From Cyclobacterium jeungdonense (GTDB lineage Bacteria; Bacteroidota; Bacteroidia; Cytophagales; Cyclobacteriaceae), in the NCBI RefSeq assembly GCF_010994275.1, contig NZ_WMCD01000001.1, positions 620,001 to 684,000 on the forward strand: a DNA stretch of 64,000 nucleotides. The letters run 5' to 3'. The first letter of the stretch is position 1. Every line of letters begins with the position of its first letter. Below the pieces are notes generated by a model. That model saw nothing but the letters and a program-made list of their open reading frames with translations. It made no database searches and had not been told where the DNA came from. Below are positions 63,972 through 64,000 of the stretch, piece after piece. Both the position numbers and the translations under genes were made by a program.

Positions 63972-64000
63972 CGAGTTTTGGATTTGTTTTAATTTAGGAA

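Overview
The window is from a member of the Bacteroidetes, most likely a marine or soil Cytophagales (Cyclobacteriaceae-like) bacterium. The supporting features are SusC/SusD pairs, an STN-domain TonB receptor behind an ECF sigma/FecR pair, a lipoprotein-rich and Tat-rich secretome, Bacteroidetes-only families (DUF6913, the short histone H1-like protein, DUF5117-type metalloprotease, NamZ/DUF1343), near absence of Shine-Dalgarno sequences, and many TTG/ATG start ambiguities. No rRNA, tRNA, insertion sequence or CRISPR array was seen.

Layout. 1-5831: the 3' part of a large secreted PVC-type dehydrogenase with HEAT repeats and cytochrome c, a decayed outer-membrane-protein pseudogene, and a porin. 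5872-9939 (minus): molybdenum cofactor operon moaD-moaE-moaA-moeA-xdhC. 10353-17197: ECF sigma factor, FecR anti-sigma, STN-type SusC and SusD. 17260-27920: a sugar-acid catabolic cluster with a cytoplasmic hexarate route (HpaI-type aldolase, GntP permease, GarR-like reductase, GudD-like dehydratase) and an exported set (Tat UxuA-like protein, two Tat enolase-superfamily dehydratases, two Sec-exported RraA-like aldolases). 28139-32956: secreted beta-propeller, malate synthase and LctP-type permease. 33106-34427: SatD-like gene and DUF3307 gene behind a four-unit operator-like array with an exact 28-bp period. 34533-41025 (minus): secreted zinc metalloprotease, an exported D-amino-acid-oxidase homologue with permuted segment order, and pxpABC (5-oxoprolinase).

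41161-55480 is mostly housekeeping: maf, an alpha-oxoamine synthase, histone H1-like protein, dapA, ligA with a large insertion, xseBA, an ECF sigma factor with a putative membrane anti-sigma and a CpxP-like partner, fmt, namZ, a LolC-like permease and a polyprenol-phosphate mannosyltransferase. 55598-61093 holds a TPR lipoprotein and hisG-hisD-hisC-hisB, preceded by a His-rich leader peptide. 61418-63971 holds a glutamyl-tRNA-reductase homologue without the catalytic cysteine and an ACR3 arsenite transporter.

The most interesting hypothesis is that this bacterium breaks sugar acids down partly outside the cytoplasm. Exported dehydratases would make 2-keto-3-deoxy acids, exported RraA-type aldolases would cleave them to pyruvate plus a small aldehyde acid such as glyoxylate, LctP would import the small acids, and malate synthase would consume glyoxylate. 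The other main anomalies are the permuted oxidase, the 28-bp-period array, the his leader and the LigA insertion.
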